A stretch of DNA of 64,000 nt. Source: an uncultured Roseibium sp. (lineage in GTDB: Bacteria > Pseudomonadota > Alphaproteobacteria > Rhizobiales > Stappiaceae). The notes below the pieces were generated by a model. That model saw nothing but the letters and a program-made list of their open reading frames with translations. It did no database searches and was not told where the DNA came from. The translations under genes and the position numbers were made by a program. Position 1 is the stretch's first letter. Every line of letters begins with the position of its first letter. Where the stretch lies: NCBI RefSeq assembly GCF_947499295.1, contig NZ_CANMNP010000006.1, positions 186,001 through 250,000 on the forward strand, written 5' to 3'. Below, one piece after another: positions 1-9,084 of the stretch.

Positions 1-449
1 CGGCCGTATGGATTGACCGCGCTGGTCGGATGATTTTCGGTGAGGGGCAGAAACTGAGGCTCTCCATAGACCGTAGCGGAAGATGAAAAGATCAATTGCT
101 TCACGCCGCAGTTTGCCATTGCCGACAAAAGACTGTGAGTGCCGACCACGTTGTTGTCATAGTAGGCAAGCGGCATTCGGGTCGATTCCCCGACCGCCTT
201 CAGGCCGGCAAAGTGTACAACCGCAGTGCAGCCGTACCGTTTCATGATCTCCTCGATTTTTGACTGGTCGCGGATATCGCCGATCTCCAACGCGACGTTC
301 GCGCCGGTTATCGACGCCACCCGGTCCAAGCTCACATCGCTGGCATTGGACAAGTTGTCCACGACGACGATGTCATGTCCTGCCTGAAGGAATGTCAAAC
401 AGCAATGGGAGCCAATGTAACCAGCGCCCCCGGTGATGAGTACAGTCAT
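1..449 (-). CDS. galE: UDP-glucose 4-epimerase (partial, C-terminus outside window)
   Basis: Minus-strand translation from ATG at 449 begins MTVLITGGAGYIGSHCCLTFLQAGHDIVVVDN, the Rossmann GxxGxxG start typical of GalE; reading frame runs off the window edge. Confidence 0.85.
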   Translation of the reverse strand, partial: MTVLITGGAGYIGSHCCLTFLQAGHDIVVVDNLSNASDVSLDRVASITGANVALEIGDIRDQSKIEEIMKRYGCTAVVHFAGLKAVGESTRMPLAYYDNNVVGTHSLLSAMANCGVKQLIFSSSATVYGEPQFLPLTENHPTSAVNPYG

Positions 450-480
450 CTGGACCTCTTCAAGTAATTAATACTATAAT

Positions 481-519
481 AAAGCTAATTTAATTCGAAA
501 TTCGAAGTATTTTAGCTTT
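481..519. promoter_or_regulatory. Symmetric inverted repeat upstream of galE
   Basis: AAAGCTAA-tttaa-TTCGAA-A-TTCGAA-gtatt-TTAGCTTT, symmetric about position 500, in the AT-rich intergenic region. Confidence 0.4.
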
Positions 520-738
520 CTTACTTTGTAATTTTACTTGGAATCACAAATAGATCTAGGGGTTATTGGCGTATAAATTGAAGTGTTATTCTTGGCGACT
601 GAAGCTGGTTAACGCTTCAGGTCTCGATTTGAGGCTGTTTTGCGCAGCTCCGAAGCGCGTCCAGCCAAGCATTTCTTGGAAGCGGCCACTGGCAGTGTCA
701 TAATGAGCAAGTTGCCATTGCGACTTGGAGACAGCTGC

Positions 739-3075
739 ATGAAACCCGCAATTGCTCTTCGCTTTTGTCTGAAAACGGTCTTCCGGCGAATACTTGTCCT
801 TCTCGGCCTGTGTGCCGTTGGCAACGCTTTTGCCGGTGAAGAGACGAAAGAAAACAAAAGCCCGATATCGCAAAAGGTCGAATTGAGCGAAGGCTTCATC
901 GCTGGTTTGTCCGGCCATTGGGCGGCCGCAGTCGACTATATCGCCTGGTCGCCAGACGGTACACGTGTCGCGACGGCCCCATGGGGTCCGTTCATCACCA
1001 TCCGGAATGTCGATACAGGTGAAGCGAGCGCCGTCCTTTTTGGTCACAAGGGGGAGGTGGCCGATCTGGCCTGGTCTCCGGACGGAACGTATCTTGCAAC
1101 TGCTGCTGAAGGTGATCCGGCCCGGCTGTGGGACGCTCGTACGGGCTCCCTGATCGTTGAATTTGACGGAGGCCTGCCGGGAGATTCAGCTGTTGCGTGG
1201 TCTCCTGACGGATCAAAAGTGGCCGCGACGATGGCCGGTGGGGTCGCTCTGTGGTCGGTTAGGGAAAATGTCGGTGAGTTCTTTCCGGCGACCTATTCAA
1301 CAGCACAAGCACTTGCCTGGTCGCCAAGCGGCAAATACCTCGCACTTGCTTCAACCGACTATGCGTCTTCTGATCCAAGTTTCGATATATTGATATTTGA
1401 TCCCGAAACAGGTGAACAGACCAATGTTCTGAAAGGGTTCGACGACACCATTCTTTCGTTGGCCTGGGCACAGAATGCCGAATTTCTTGCCGTTGGATCA
1501 CAGGACCGCACGGCGCGCGTCTGGAATATCGATACCGGTGAGCTGGTGCTTGAAGTCGCTGACTTCGAGGATGATGCCGAAAAGGGGATCGCCTGGTCAC
1601 CAGATAGCCAGAAGATCGCATTTGTGCTTGGCACAAATGACGTGCGCGTGGTCGATGTCGCGTCGGGCAAAACAATTGCTGAATTGTCATGCGGAAGTCC
1701 GGACTATGTCTGCGTCAACGTTGTCTGGTCTCCTGAGGGAGGAGCGATCGCCGCCGCAGGCGATGATGGCGGACTGCGGCTTTGGGAAACAGAAAGCTTT
1801 GGCCAAACCTATTCAAGAGTGGACGAAAACAATTGGATTGGTGCTCTGGAATGGTCTCCGGATGGAGGACGTCTTGCTGCCGGGTATTCCGATGATGCGC
1901 TCAGGATTTGGGATCGAAAGAGCCAGGAGACAACTCTGACGGTTCGCGGTCAGGCAAAACCAGTCGACCGCGTTGCCTGGTCGCCCGTCTCAAGTCTGGC
2001 CGCAATGGCTTTAGAGGACGGGCGTATCATCGTCTGGGACGAAACAAGCGGGAAACTGGTTGAGGAACTGACGGGTCACGAGGCAGAGATCCATGTTCTG
2101 GCCTGGTCACCCGACGGTTCACTTTTGGTGTCCGCTGACCGAGAAGAGGTGAACATCGTCTGGGACATGGCAACAGGTCGGAAGATTGCGGCTCTGAACG
2201 GCCATACCAACGATATTCTGACGCTCTCCTGGTCGCCCGATAGCGCGCAAATTGCCACCGGATCATGGGACGAGACCGCTCGCGTTTGGGAGGCGCGCAC
2301 CGGCAACCAGATTTGGCTCCTGGAGGGCCATCAGGACGCAGTTCGTTCCGTTGCCTGGTCTCCGAATGGTACCATGATCGCCACTGGCGGAGACGAGAGT
2401 GTTGTGCGCTTGTTCGACGCCGGGACGGGTGCCGAAATCTCCCAGTCGGCAGTCCATGAAGACAGTGTTGAAAACCTCGCCTGGTCGCCGGAGGGGGACC
2501 TTTTGGCGAGTGCTTCAGAAGACGGCACGGTCAAGGTCTGGGACGAAAGGACAGGCGAGGCGAAAAGCGTCTTTTGCTGTACCGTCGATAATTCAACTCA
2601 GCTTTCCTGGTCGCCGGACGGGTCACGGCTTGCTTCATCCATGCGCGCGCGTGTGGTGATCTGGGACCGTAACAGCGGCGATGTTCTGACGAGCGAAACC
2701 AGCTTTTCACACTACCCGCAGTTTCTTGTCTGGTCGCCCGATGGAAAGTTCATTGCCGCGGGGTCTGAATTCGCGCCAGCGCGTGTCCACGGGACAAGAC
2801 ATGGCTGGTGGGTTCGAGAGTTCAATCGCGATCAGAGAACGTTCAATTGGCTCGATTGGGGTGGGCCAGAGGGAGCAATTGTTGTGGGCGACGAGGCGGG
2901 TCTTGTCGAAAGCCATGATCTCTTCGAAGGACGGCGCAAAGTTTTTCTGGTCGGCCAAGAAAGTGGCTGGGTTTCCTGCGATTGGGCGGCAAGCACCTGT
3001 CTCCGGGCTGATCATGGCGTGTTGCTGCAATCGGTTGAAAAGGATGGATTGATAAGGATCCCGATGCCTGATTGA
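739..3075 (+). CDS. Exported WD40-repeat (beta-propeller) protein
   Basis: ORF 640-3075; ATG at 739 gives a signal-peptide-like N-terminus MKPAIALRFCLKTVFRRILVLLGLCAVGNAFAGEE. About 15 repeats with xAWSPDGxxxA...LWD, plus 2 degenerate ones. Confidence 0.85.
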   Translation: MKPAIALRFCLKTVFRRILVLLGLCAVGNAFAGEETKENKSPISQKVELSEGFIAGLSGHWAAAVDYIAWSPDGTRVATAPWGPFITIRNVDTGEASAVLFGHKGEVADLAWSPDGTYLATAAEGDPARLWDARTGSLIVEFDGGLPGDSAVAWSPDGSKVAATMAGGVALWSVRENVGEFFPATYSTAQALAWSPSGKYLALASTDYASSDPSFDILIFDPETGEQTNVLKGFDDTILSLAWAQNAEFLAVGSQDRTARVWNIDTGELVLEVADFEDDAEKGIAWSPDSQKIAFVLGTNDVRVVDVASGKTIAELSCGSPDYVCVNVVWSPEGGAIAAAGDDGGLRLWETESFGQTYSRVDENNWIGALEWSPDGGRLAAGYSDDALRIWDRKSQETTLTVRGQAKPVDRVAWSPVSSLAAMALEDGRIIVWDETSGKLVEELTGHEAEIHVLAWSPDGSLLVSADREEVNIVWDMATGRKIAALNGHTNDILTLSWSPDSAQIATGSWDETARVWEARTGNQIWLLEGHQDAVRSVAWSPNGTMIATGGDESVVRLFDAGTGAEISQSAVHEDSVENLAWSPEGDLLASASEDGTVKVWDERTGEAKSVFCCTVDNSTQLSWSPDGSRLASSMRARVVIWDRNSGDVLTSETSFSHYPQFLVWSPDGKFIAAGSEFAPARVHGTRHGWWVREFNRDQRTFNWLDWGGPEGAIVVGDEAGLVESHDLFEGRRKVFLVGQESGWVSCDWAASTCLRADHGVLLQSVEKDGLIRIPMPD

Positions 3076-3219
3076 TAGCCGGTTGCAACAAGCTCTCAGA
3101 TTGCCCGCTCTCCACCGTGGACAAGCATTTTGGGTGCAATTCTGATTTCTGCAAGCGTCGACGCAATTATTCCGAAATCTTGCTCTTTGATAGCTCCAAT
3201 ACAATCGGACAAAGCGAAG

Positions 3220-4107
3220 ATGACACCTGAAGAACTCGCCATCGTGCGGTCTGCTTTTGCCAAGCAAATCTGTGCAACCGCAGGTGTAGACACAAACAAT
3301 GACATAGAGCGTGCATTCAGCCGGGTGCACAGGGAAGATTTTCTGGGGTCTGATCCCTGGAGAATCGTAGACCTGGCGCACGCCCCCATTCAGCTTGCTG
3401 AAAACGATCCGGTCTATGCCTATCAGGATGCCTTGTTCGTATTGTCGTCGGCGCGGGGTGTCAACAATGGCAGCCCCTCGCTTCATGCCAGGATGCTGGG
3501 AGCGCTTGCACCCAAGACTGGCGAGACAGTCGTCCATCTGGGTGCCGGGACCGGCTACTATACGGCGCTCCTTGCCGAGCTTGTTGGACCGGATGGTCAT
3601 GTTATTGCAATCGAACTGGATGAAGCGCTGGCGCAAAGCGCGCGACCGGCGCTTGAAAGCCGTGCCAATGTCACGTTTCACGTCGATGATGCAGCTGTTT
3701 GGCCCAAAGACGAAGTCGATGGCATCTACGTGAATTTTGCGGTTCTGGCGCCATTGGAAAAATGGATAGAAGGGCTTGCTGCCAATGGCCGCCTGGTCGT
3801 TCCGCTTGGTGTCCCGGGAAAGCCCAACCGGCCTGCAGGTCCCCGGTTTTCCCGTCATGGCGCAGCTTTTCTCATTCAGCGTTGCACTGCAGGGTTTTCC
3901 GCCTCCCGGATATGTCAGGCCTTTTTCATTCACGCAGAAGGTGGTGCCGGTTCAATGAAGCGGCAGGAAGTAGAAAGACTGCAAGACGCTTTCCGACGCC
4001 CCGGCATCGAATTCGTTCAAAGTCTCATCTGGCAAAGACCCTCAGACCCAACCCGCTGTTGGTTTTCAACTCCTAACTGGGCCTTGTCTTATGATCCAAT
4101 TGAATAG
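3220..4107 (+). CDS. Protein-L-isoaspartate O-methyltransferase-like SAM methyltransferase
   Basis: Translation has VVHLGAGTGYYTALLAELVGPDGHVIAIELDEALAQSAR (SAM motif I) and PCMT-like flanks (DP.VYAYQDALFVL.., RLVVPLGVPG). Start in ORF 3130-4107 chosen at ATG 3220 (MTPEELAIVR). Confidence 0.7.
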   Translation: MTPEELAIVRSAFAKQICATAGVDTNNDIERAFSRVHREDFLGSDPWRIVDLAHAPIQLAENDPVYAYQDALFVLSSARGVNNGSPSLHARMLGALAPKTGETVVHLGAGTGYYTALLAELVGPDGHVIAIELDEALAQSARPALESRANVTFHVDDAAVWPKDEVDGIYVNFAVLAPLEKWIEGLAANGRLVVPLGVPGKPNRPAGPRFSRHGAAFLIQRCTAGFSASRICQAFFIHAEGGAGSMKRQEVERLQDAFRRPGIEFVQSLIWQRPSDPTRCWFSTPNWALSYDPIE

Positions 4108-4421
4108 CTAGCCCAACTTTTTCGCGCGGCGGGATGAGGTTTGGGCCTTGGGTTGTCCAACGATTCTATGAACCCGCAAGCCCCAAAGCAAAACGGCTCT
4201 TGCCTTCTCGGTGTTGCACGAAAGACGTATTCGCAGCGTCGACGTCATCGAGTTTCAGACTAGCCTATAGGATGGTGTCGTCTGGTGATGTGCTTCGTCG
4301 TAGGTTGGAAGGTATTTCAATATTGCTTTGTGAAATTTTTACAATGACCTACTACTATTCCGTGCAATGGATGAAGAGGTCTGAGTGACAGTTTGCATTC
4401 AGAACAACAACATTATTCTGG

Positions 4422-5699
4422 ATGCAATCGATGCCTATACCTCCAAAAACACTTCACTTTTTGCGCAAGTTGAAAAAAAACTCTGACCCTGTGGACGTTG
4501 CAGCACGCCTGCAACCAAGCGAAAGGGTGTCATCACCAATAATGACCTTGCCAAAACCGACAGGTGCCTCAGTATCCAGAATTTGGACTCGATTGAAAAA
4601 GTCCGGGGTTCCCTCTTCTGCGCAAGACAGTTTGGCGGATGAACAAACACTTGCGCAGCTGGATGCTTACGCTGGCAACATTGAAAACATGATCGGAACA
4701 GTCAAAGTGCCGATCGGTGTGGTTGGGCCACTGTGTGTAAATGGAATTTTTGCGCAGGGTGAGTATTTTGTTCCCTTGGCAACCACTGAGGCAGCTCTCG
4801 TTGCATCTTATGCACGTGGAGCCAAAGCCGTTGGGCGATCTGGCGGCGTTAGTGTCGCGACGCTTGGTGAAGGTGTTTTGCGTTCCCCTGCTTTTCGTTT
4901 TTCTTCCATTGCAGAGGCAGGGCTGTTTGTCGACTGGGTGGTAAGTTCCTTGGATGATCTGATTTCTGTGGCTGAAACTACCACACGTCACGGAAAACTG
5001 CTCTCAATTGACCCGGTGATTGATGGCGAGATCGTCTTTTTGATGTGCCGGTATGACACGGGAGATGCGGCAGGACAGAATATGGTGACCTTTGCAACTG
5101 AAGCACTTTGTGCCCATGCTGTTGAAGCGTCGCCTGTGGCACCGAAAACCTGGTATCTGGAAGCAAATTTCTCAGGCGACAAAAAGGCGAGTTTTCTCGG
5201 TGCCATGCTGGGCCGCGGGCGTCGGGTCACAGCACAGGTTGATGTGCGCGGAGACGTTGTCGAAAAGACATTTGGGTTGTCGATCGAGCAAATTCTCGAG
5301 TATGGCAGGGTTGCAAATCTAGGCGCTTTGATGTCAGGCCAAGTTGGAGCCCAAGCACATTTCGCAAACGGCTTGGCCGCGCTTTATCTTGCAACAGGAC
5401 AAGATGTTGCCTGTGTTGCGGAATCAGCTGTTGGCTTCACACGGATGGAGCGTAGTGAAAGCGGTCTTTTGGTAACTGTAACACTTCCTAATCTCATGTT
5501 GGGTACGGTTGGTGGGGGAACCCAATTGCCCACGCAGTCCGCCTGTCTCGATGTCATAGGACTGAGGGGCACAGGGAATGCTTCTGCGTTAGCCGAGATT
5601 GCTGCAGCGATGTGCCTATGCGGAGAGTTGTCGTTGACTGCTGCGGTCGCCGGTGGGCAATTCGGTGACGCACATAAGCGCCTTGCCCGAGGCGAATAG
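4422..5699 (+). CDS. Hydroxymethylglutaryl-CoA reductase (class I-like)
   Basis: Motifs ENMIGTVKVPIGVVGPL, ATTEAALVASYARGAKAV, YDTGDAAGQNMVTFAT, NFSGDKKAS, LGTVGGGTQLPTQ, CGELSLTAAVAGGQFGDAHKRL. Confidence 0.92.
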   Translation: MQSMPIPPKTLHFLRKLKKNSDPVDVAARLQPSERVSSPIMTLPKPTGASVSRIWTRLKKSGVPSSAQDSLADEQTLAQLDAYAGNIENMIGTVKVPIGVVGPLCVNGIFAQGEYFVPLATTEAALVASYARGAKAVGRSGGVSVATLGEGVLRSPAFRFSSIAEAGLFVDWVVSSLDDLISVAETTTRHGKLLSIDPVIDGEIVFLMCRYDTGDAAGQNMVTFATEALCAHAVEASPVAPKTWYLEANFSGDKKASFLGAMLGRGRRVTAQVDVRGDVVEKTFGLSIEQILEYGRVANLGALMSGQVGAQAHFANGLAALYLATGQDVACVAESAVGFTRMERSESGLLVTVTLPNLMLGTVGGGTQLPTQSACLDVIGLRGTGNASALAEIAAAMCLCGELSLTAAVAGGQFGDAHKRLARGE

Positions 5700-5701
5700 G
5701 A

Positions 5702-6634
5702 ATGGGCGGCCAAGTGCAACAACACGGTTCAGTAGTCGAAAGACTGTGGATTTATCAATCTGAACGTTTTCCATTGATCCAGACTGTCCCGCTGCTGGCA
5801 GCCTTTTCTGCGGCGTCAGTGACGGCTTCAGCTCGATTGGCGGATCGGTCATTGCCTGATCTTCCTGTCTATTTGATCGCCTTTCTGATCGTAATGATCT
5901 TTTTCTGGCAAATGCGTGCACTGGATGAAGTCAAAGATGCGGAAGTCGACCGACGATATCGACCTGAGCGGCCAATCCCGCGTGGTCTTGTATCTTTGAA
6001 TCTGATCCTTTGGATTGCAGGAGCCGGTGTCCTGCCGGTTGTATTTGCCGCTTACTATTTGGCACCCGTGCTATTGTGGCTCGTTATAGGTGTATGGGTC
6101 TGGCTGGCGTTGATGGGTTTTGAATTCTTCGCGCCGACATTTTTGAAGCGGTCGCCCACTCTCTATCTTGTTTCTCATATGGCGATAATGCCACTGATTG
6201 ACGTGGTCTTGACTGGTTGTGAATGGGTTCCTCACGGCTCGATGCCTCAGGGCATCTGGACGTTTTTGCTGATGAGCCTGGCCAATGGCTGTGTCGTAGA
6301 ATTTGGCCGGAAAATCTGGGCGCCGGAAGAGGAGCGGGAAGGTGTGGAAACCTACAGCTCCAGCTGGGGGCACCGGCGTTCGCTTCTTGCGCTTGCCGCC
6401 GTGACTTTGATTGCCTTTACTGCGCTCGTCGTTTGCGGTGTTTATCTGTCGCGTCCATTTACGACGGCTGTATGCGGGTTCTGTTTGCTGCTTCCGTTCT
6501 TGGCATTGATAACCGATTTCTTTCGACACCCCGACAGAAAGCGTCAAAAGCGACTTGAATATGCCTCAGGTGTTTGGGTTCTGGGGTGTTATCTCATTGC
6601 TGCCTATGCACCCAGCTTTGGAGACACATTGTGA
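5702..6634 (+). CDS. UbiA-family membrane prenyltransferase
   Basis: Multi-TM protein with Asp-rich motif LDEVKDAEVDRRYRPERPIPRGLVSL, matching the UbiA family NDxxDxxxDxxxxPxRPxPxG region. Confidence 0.8.
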   Translation: MGGQVQQHGSVVERLWIYQSERFPLIQTVPLLAAFSAASVTASARLADRSLPDLPVYLIAFLIVMIFFWQMRALDEVKDAEVDRRYRPERPIPRGLVSLNLILWIAGAGVLPVVFAAYYLAPVLLWLVIGVWVWLALMGFEFFAPTFLKRSPTLYLVSHMAIMPLIDVVLTGCEWVPHGSMPQGIWTFLLMSLANGCVVEFGRKIWAPEEEREGVETYSSSWGHRRSLLALAAVTLIAFTALVVCGVYLSRPFTTAVCGFCLLLPFLALITDFFRHPDRKRQKRLEYASGVWVLGCYLIAAYAPSFGDTL

Positions 6635-9084
6635 CGCCTATTGTCGACGCTCATCAGGTGTCATCTTCCTCTCTACACTCGGTTGGTGGAAAAGCTTTTG
6701 TCCTGGCTGAGTTGTCTCGGCGAGGCTTCAAAGTGCCGCCTTTTTTTGTCATTCCACCTGAGGCAATTGAGAGCGGAAGTTTATCGGAAGAGGGCCGGAG
6801 ACACGTGAAGGCTGCCTGTCTCGAATTGCCCTCTGTGCAATTCGCTGTGCGGTCATCAGGACGCGCAGAAGATGGTGCTGTTGACTCTCATGCTGGTCAG
6901 TTTTTGACCGTGCTTAATGTCGCTATCGAAGATGTGTCTGCTGCAGCCGAGCGGGTTTTTGCCTCAGGTCTTGAGTCTTCTGTTTCGGCCTATCGTGTTG
7001 CACGCGGGTTGAACGGCATTGATATGCCGTCCGTCATTGTTCAAGCTATGGTCAAGGCCAGAGCCGCAGGTGTTGCCTTTGCGGCGGACCCTGTTTCCGG
7101 TAGACGCGACCAGGTTCTGGTCGCAGCCACTGCTGGATTGGGTGATGCCTTGGTTTCAGGAGAAGTAAGCGGGGAAGCTTGGCGCTTTTCCCTGCCGCAT
7201 CTAGAAATGCTCGAGGCACCAGATGGAAAAAGTGTGCTTAGCTTGGAAAGTGCGCGCACGATTGCCCAAATGTGCGCGGAAGTCACGAATGAACGAGGTG
7301 TGCCACAGGATATCGAGTGGGCATGGGCGGAGAACGATAATGAGCCCTTTCTGCTTCAAGCGCGCCCGATTACGTCAAAACTCTTAGATGCCGGTGCTGC
7401 AGAAACCAGACTTCTGGTTTTCGATAATTCGAACATCGTCGAAAGCTACCCGGGCATCGTTTCCCCGCTGACGTATAGTTTTGCTGTCACAGCCTATGAG
7501 CGTGTTTATCGTACATTCCTGAATTTGATTGGGACGCGGCGCAAAATGATCGATGGTCATGCGGCAGAACTTTCGAACATGCTCGCTCGAATCGATGGCC
7601 GCATGTACTACAATCTTGGCAACTGGTATCGCCTGCTGTCCCTTTTGCCCTTCTTTTCAAGCAATCGCCAACACATGGAAACCATGATGGGCGTTGCCGA
7701 GCCTATCCCGGACGAGGTGCTTGCTGGAGTTCAACCGACAACGAGCCCGGTTTCTGGACTGTTGATGGTCGTGAGACTGGTTTGGGCAGCGGTGCGGGTG
7801 GCGTCGATCAGATCAGGCTTCATGAAACGTATTGAAGAAACTGTGCCGCCAAAGGTGGATTGGCAACTTTTGTCCCAGCATCCCCTGTCTGCACTGGCGG
7901 AGGAATATCGCCGTGTCGAACAAGCTCTTTTGGATGATTGGGATGCGCCTATCGTCAACGACTTTCTTTGCATGATGGCCTTCGGAGGTTCAAGGAAGCT
8001 GCTTGAGCATTGGGCTGGTGACCCTGGTCTTCTGCTTCACAATGACGTCATGATAGGTCAGGGAGACATCGTTTCAGCTGAGCCGGCTCGTCTCATTCGA
8101 GAAATGGGTGAGGTCGTTCGCACAAATGCCGGTGCGCTTGAAATACTCGAAAGCGACGACCGCGAAGCGATTTTTGGAATCCCCGGATTGGGAGCGCTGC
8201 TTAGCAACTATCTGAACCGCTTTGGTGACAGACGCATTGGTGAGCTGAAACTCGAGCAACCCACTTTGGACGAAGAACCAAACGCCCTGTTTCGAGCAAT
8301 TGCTGCATCGGCTTCGAGGAGCGGACCTCAACCGAACCGCCCTTCAACAGATCACCAGCTTAAGCAGCTGCTACCTCGACAACCGATTAGAAGAATCTTT
8401 GCAAGTCTGATCCTTGCTTATACCAAGTCGCGCGTGCGAGATCGGGAAAACTTGCGCTTTGAACGGACTCGTATTTTTGGCTATGCCCGACGTGTATTTC
8501 TCGCTATGGGCAAGAGTTTGACGGCAACTGGCTGTATCGAAGAGCCTGGCGATGTTTTCCTACTTACAGTCGATGAATTGCTCGGTGTCGCTGAAGGAAC
8601 AGCGCTAAGTAGCGATATGCGCGGATTGATTGGTTTGCGTCGACAGGAATTGGAAGACGCTACGAAATTGTCCGATCCTCCTGAACGGATCCTTGTACGA
8701 GGCTCGGTGATCGATCGCGCGAGCCGTCAGGCTACTGCTGTTGCAGACAGGGTGGCAAAAGATGAAGGCGAAAGACGTGGTACAGCGTGCGGTGGCGGTT
8801 CTGTAACTGGAATTGCTCGCGTCATTCTAGATCCAGCGGAAGAGCAGGTTCGAGCTGGAGAAATCTTGGTTGCTCGACACACCGACCCCGGCTGGATTTC
8901 ACACTTTGCCAATGCGGCTGCTGTGATTGGCGAGCGTGGAAGTGTGCTTTCTCACTCTGCAATCGTCTCTCGTGAACTGGGTATTCCGTGCGTGGTTGCA
9001 CTCCACGAAGCTTGCGATTGGATCAATACAGGCGAAAGGATCGAAGTTGACGGATCGTCCGGATGGGTCAGGAAACTGACATGA
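6631..9084 (+). CDS. PEP synthase / rifampicin phosphotransferase-like dikinase (ATP-grasp + phosphohistidine swivel domain)
   Basis: GTG at 6631 overlaps the upstream stop. N-terminal VGGKAFVLAELSRRGFKVPPFFVI and FAVRSSGRAED.DSHAGQF; DIEWAWA..EPFLLQARPIT; C-terminal LVARHTDPGWISHFANAAAVIGERGSVLSHSAIVSRELGIPCVVAL. Protein ends after the His domain with no PEP-binding TIM barrel. Confidence 0.85.
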   Translation: MTPIVDAHQVSSSSLHSVGGKAFVLAELSRRGFKVPPFFVIPPEAIESGSLSEEGRRHVKAACLELPSVQFAVRSSGRAEDGAVDSHAGQFLTVLNVAIEDVSAAAERVFASGLESSVSAYRVARGLNGIDMPSVIVQAMVKARAAGVAFAADPVSGRRDQVLVAATAGLGDALVSGEVSGEAWRFSLPHLEMLEAPDGKSVLSLESARTIAQMCAEVTNERGVPQDIEWAWAENDNEPFLLQARPITSKLLDAGAAETRLLVFDNSNIVESYPGIVSPLTYSFAVTAYERVYRTFLNLIGTRRKMIDGHAAELSNMLARIDGRMYYNLGNWYRLLSLLPFFSSNRQHMETMMGVAEPIPDEVLAGVQPTTSPVSGLLMVVRLVWAAVRVASIRSGFMKRIEETVPPKVDWQLLSQHPLSALAEEYRRVEQALLDDWDAPIVNDFLCMMAFGGSRKLLEHWAGDPGLLLHNDVMIGQGDIVSAEPARLIREMGEVVRTNAGALEILESDDREAIFGIPGLGALLSNYLNRFGDRRIGELKLEQPTLDEEPNALFRAIAASASRSGPQPNRPSTDHQLKQLLPRQPIRRIFASLILAYTKSRVRDRENLRFERTRIFGYARRVFLAMGKSLTATGCIEEPGDVFLLTVDELLGVAEGTALSSDMRGLIGLRRQELEDATKLSDPPERILVRGSVIDRASRQATAVADRVAKDEGERRGTACGGGSVTGIARVILDPAEEQVRAGEILVARHTDPGWISHFANAAAVIGERGSVLSHSAIVSRELGIPCVVALHEACDWINTGERIEVDGSSGWVRKLT

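Noticed and set aside
950-2760. Recurring gcctggtcgccggacgg-like DNA motif
   Set aside because: Explained by the AWSPDG codons of WD40 repeats, not an independent DNA repeat.
2707-3933. 408-aa minus-strand ORF
   Set aside because: Antisense to the WD40 and PCMT-like genes; no recognisable motif, and both sense proteins are well supported.
4134-4388. 84-aa ORF between the PCMT-like and HMGR genes
   Set aside because: No motif or clear ribosome-binding evidence; region more likely contains the operon promoter.
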